From: a virus
Virus record (IMG/VR): IMGVR_UViG_3300017717_000004
Span: 1 to 60,901 of that record
Strand: one strand, 5' to 3'
DNA: 60,901 nt
The first letter of the stretch is position 1. Every line of letters starts with the position of its first letter. The notes under the pieces are model-generated. The model saw only the letters and a list, made by a program, of their open reading frames with translations. It searched no databases and was not told where the DNA came from. Position numbers and translations under genes: made by a program. Below, in pieces: positions 59,991 through 60,901 of this stretch.

Positions 59991-60548
59991 ATGCAATCTC
60001 CGTATTATTTTATAGTCAAACCACTTGGTTCTGAGTATAATAATGAGATTGAAATCGCTGGTCAGCAAGTGATTGTGAACTCGACTGTCGAGAATCACGA
60101 GCATGTCAATAGACACGCTGAGATTATTTATGTGCCACAAAGACATAAAGGAGAGATATCAAAAGGCGATTCAATTATTGTTCATCACAATATATTTAGA
60201 ATATATTACGATATGAAGGGTAACCCAAAAAAATCACCTAACTATTTTAAGGACGGATTATATTTTATAGATGAGTTTCAGTTTTATCTATATAATAACG
60301 GAAAACAATGGAATGCCGTTGGAGACAATTGTTTTGTAAAGCCAATCACAAAAGAAGACACTTATTTATATGAAGATTCTTTAGAAGATAATACTGGTGT
60401 AATTGCTTATGATAATTACAATTTAAATAAATTAGGTGTTTTTAAAGGCGACAAAGTAAACTTCAGAAAAAATAGTGAATACAAATTTACTATAGGCGAC
60501 GAAGTTTTGTATAGAATGAAAACTAATGATATATGCGCAATATTATGA
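59991..60548 (+). CDS. Second GroES-fold candidate (185 aa)
   Basis: The N-terminal half shows a GroES-type layout: YYFIVKPLGSEYNNEIEIAG, VIVNSTVENHEHVNRHAEII and RHKGEISKGDSIIVHHN, where the last segment matches the GroES strand around a buried basic loop and the stretch before it would be a mobile loop. The rest (residues ~80-185) is not in standard GroES and is rich in Tyr, Asn and Asp. It could serve the phage GroEL as a gp31-like cap for a large capsid protein. Contains a TGATTGTGAAC copy. Inference only. Confidence 0.5.
   Translation: MQSPYYFIVKPLGSEYNNEIEIAGQQVIVNSTVENHEHVNRHAEIIYVPQRHKGEISKGDSIIVHHNIFRIYYDMKGNPKKSPNYFKDGLYFIDEFQFYLYNNGKQWNAVGDNCFVKPITKEDTYLYEDSLEDNTGVIAYDNYNLNKLGVFKGDKVNFRKNSEYKFTIGDEVLYRMKTNDICAIL
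60070..60080 (+). repeat. TGATTGTGAAC motif copy
   Basis: Inside the GroES-fold candidate gene, sense direction, encoding VIVN. Confidence 0.9.
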
Positions 60549-60823
60549 TAGATTCTAAGGAAATAAAAGAAAGAATTATAAAAGCTGGTCATGAGGCTGT
60601 AAGACAATTAATTAAAGTTGCTGAAGAGGAGATTATAAAGCCAGACCCAGAAGATGAGCTGGCTGCAGATAGATTAAAAAACGCTGCTGCAACAAAAAAA
60701 CTTGCAATCTTTGACGCTTTTGAAATATTAAACAGGATTGAAAATGAAAAAAATATGCTTGAGAATCCTGAAGAAGAGAAAAAAAGTTTAACTGGAGGTT
60801 TTGCAGAAAGAAGGTCTAAATAG
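60545..60823 (+). CDS. terS: Terminase small subunit candidate
   Basis: 92 residues from ATG at 60545, which overlaps the upstream stop as ATGA; a start at 60533 is also possible. KERIIKAGHEAVRQLIKVAE ... DELAADRLKNAAATKKLAIF and DAFEILNRIENEKNML form a helical DNA-binding/oligomerisation layout. The gene overlaps the large terminase gene by 23 nt (seen in the repeated copy). It should recognise the phage DNA for packaging. Small terminases are poorly conserved, so position is the main evidence. Confidence 0.75.
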   Translation: MIDSKEIKERIIKAGHEAVRQLIKVAEEEIIKPDPEDELAADRLKNAAATKKLAIFDAFEILNRIENEKNMLENPEEEKKSLTGGFAERRSK

Positions 60824-60901
60824 CTTATATACAACAACAACTACACATGTTGATAAAAAAGACCTAGAGAAACAAAACAAATCTAAGTCTTTTAAATATG
60901 G
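60779..60901. repeat. Terminal direct repeat, right copy
   Basis: Exact copy of bases 1-123; contains the end of the small terminase gene and the TTG start of the large terminase gene. Confidence 0.95.

Noticed and set aside
59500-60500. Additional tRNA genes
   Set aside because: No second cloverleaf with a TTCGAAT-type T loop was seen anywhere apart from 40842-40915.

Overview
The window is an essentially complete tailed-phage genome, cut open between the small and large terminase genes. Its first 123 bases recur exactly as its last 123 bases, so the unique sequence is about 60,778 bp and the contig closes into a circle (or has short terminal repeats). The DNA is AT-rich. Intergenic TAnnTTTG boxes of the Bacteroidetes sigma factor type, weak use of Shine-Dalgarno sites, lipoprotein and outer-membrane-like cargo genes, and a set of tiny lysine-rich proteins I recognise from marine phages all suggest an uncultured phage of a marine Bacteroidetes (probably flavobacterial) host. 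The virion genes (TerL, portal, capsid, candidate ring proteins, a muzzle-type tail protein, giant ejection proteins) suggest a podovirus distantly like crAss-like phages.

Layout: (1) 1-25.6 kb, rightward: large terminase, portal, scaffold candidate, major capsid protein with a strong terminator, head-tail connector candidates, a 1782-residue muzzle-like protein carrying Ig-like and VWA domains, its apparent detached C-terminal part, then three internal or ejection proteins including one of 2249 residues. (2) 25.6-41.4 kb, leftward: replication, recombination and nucleotide metabolism. It holds two PD-(D/E)XK-type nucleases, a metallophosphoesterase, a MazG-like pyrophosphohydrolase, a gp4-type primase-helicase, a DnaD-like and a DnaA-domain-IV-like protein, an SSB, an exonuclease plus annealing-protein pair, an M20-type peptidase with a zinc ribbon, a tRNA-Glu, and many small unknown genes. 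No DNA or RNA polymerase was found. (3) 41.4-42.4 kb: about 1 kb non-coding divergent region with a 195-base structured element and a tetranucleotide repeat. (4) 42.4-60.9 kb, rightward: GroEL and GroES homologues, one leftward regulator candidate, about ten tiny basic proteins, a secreted beta-barrel-like protein, a lysis cassette (coiled-coil TM protein, thioredoxin-like protein, lipoprotein/TM spanin candidate, L,D-transpeptidase-like endolysin, three-TM holin), tail fibres including a collagen-like one, a second GroES-fold candidate and the small terminase.

The most striking non-genic signal is the 10-mer TGATTGTGAA: 11 exact copies by eye, all on the + strand irrespective of the direction of transcription, none seen in reverse. 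One copy abuts an array of five 8-bp TCGTCGCA-type units next to an AT-rich stretch and a strong hairpin (36.85-37.05 kb), which is my best candidate for a replication origin or polarity system. Other points of note are an in-frame TGA inside a connector gene (8.39-9.14 kb) and the split muzzle gene. All homology calls are by reading motifs; no database search was run.
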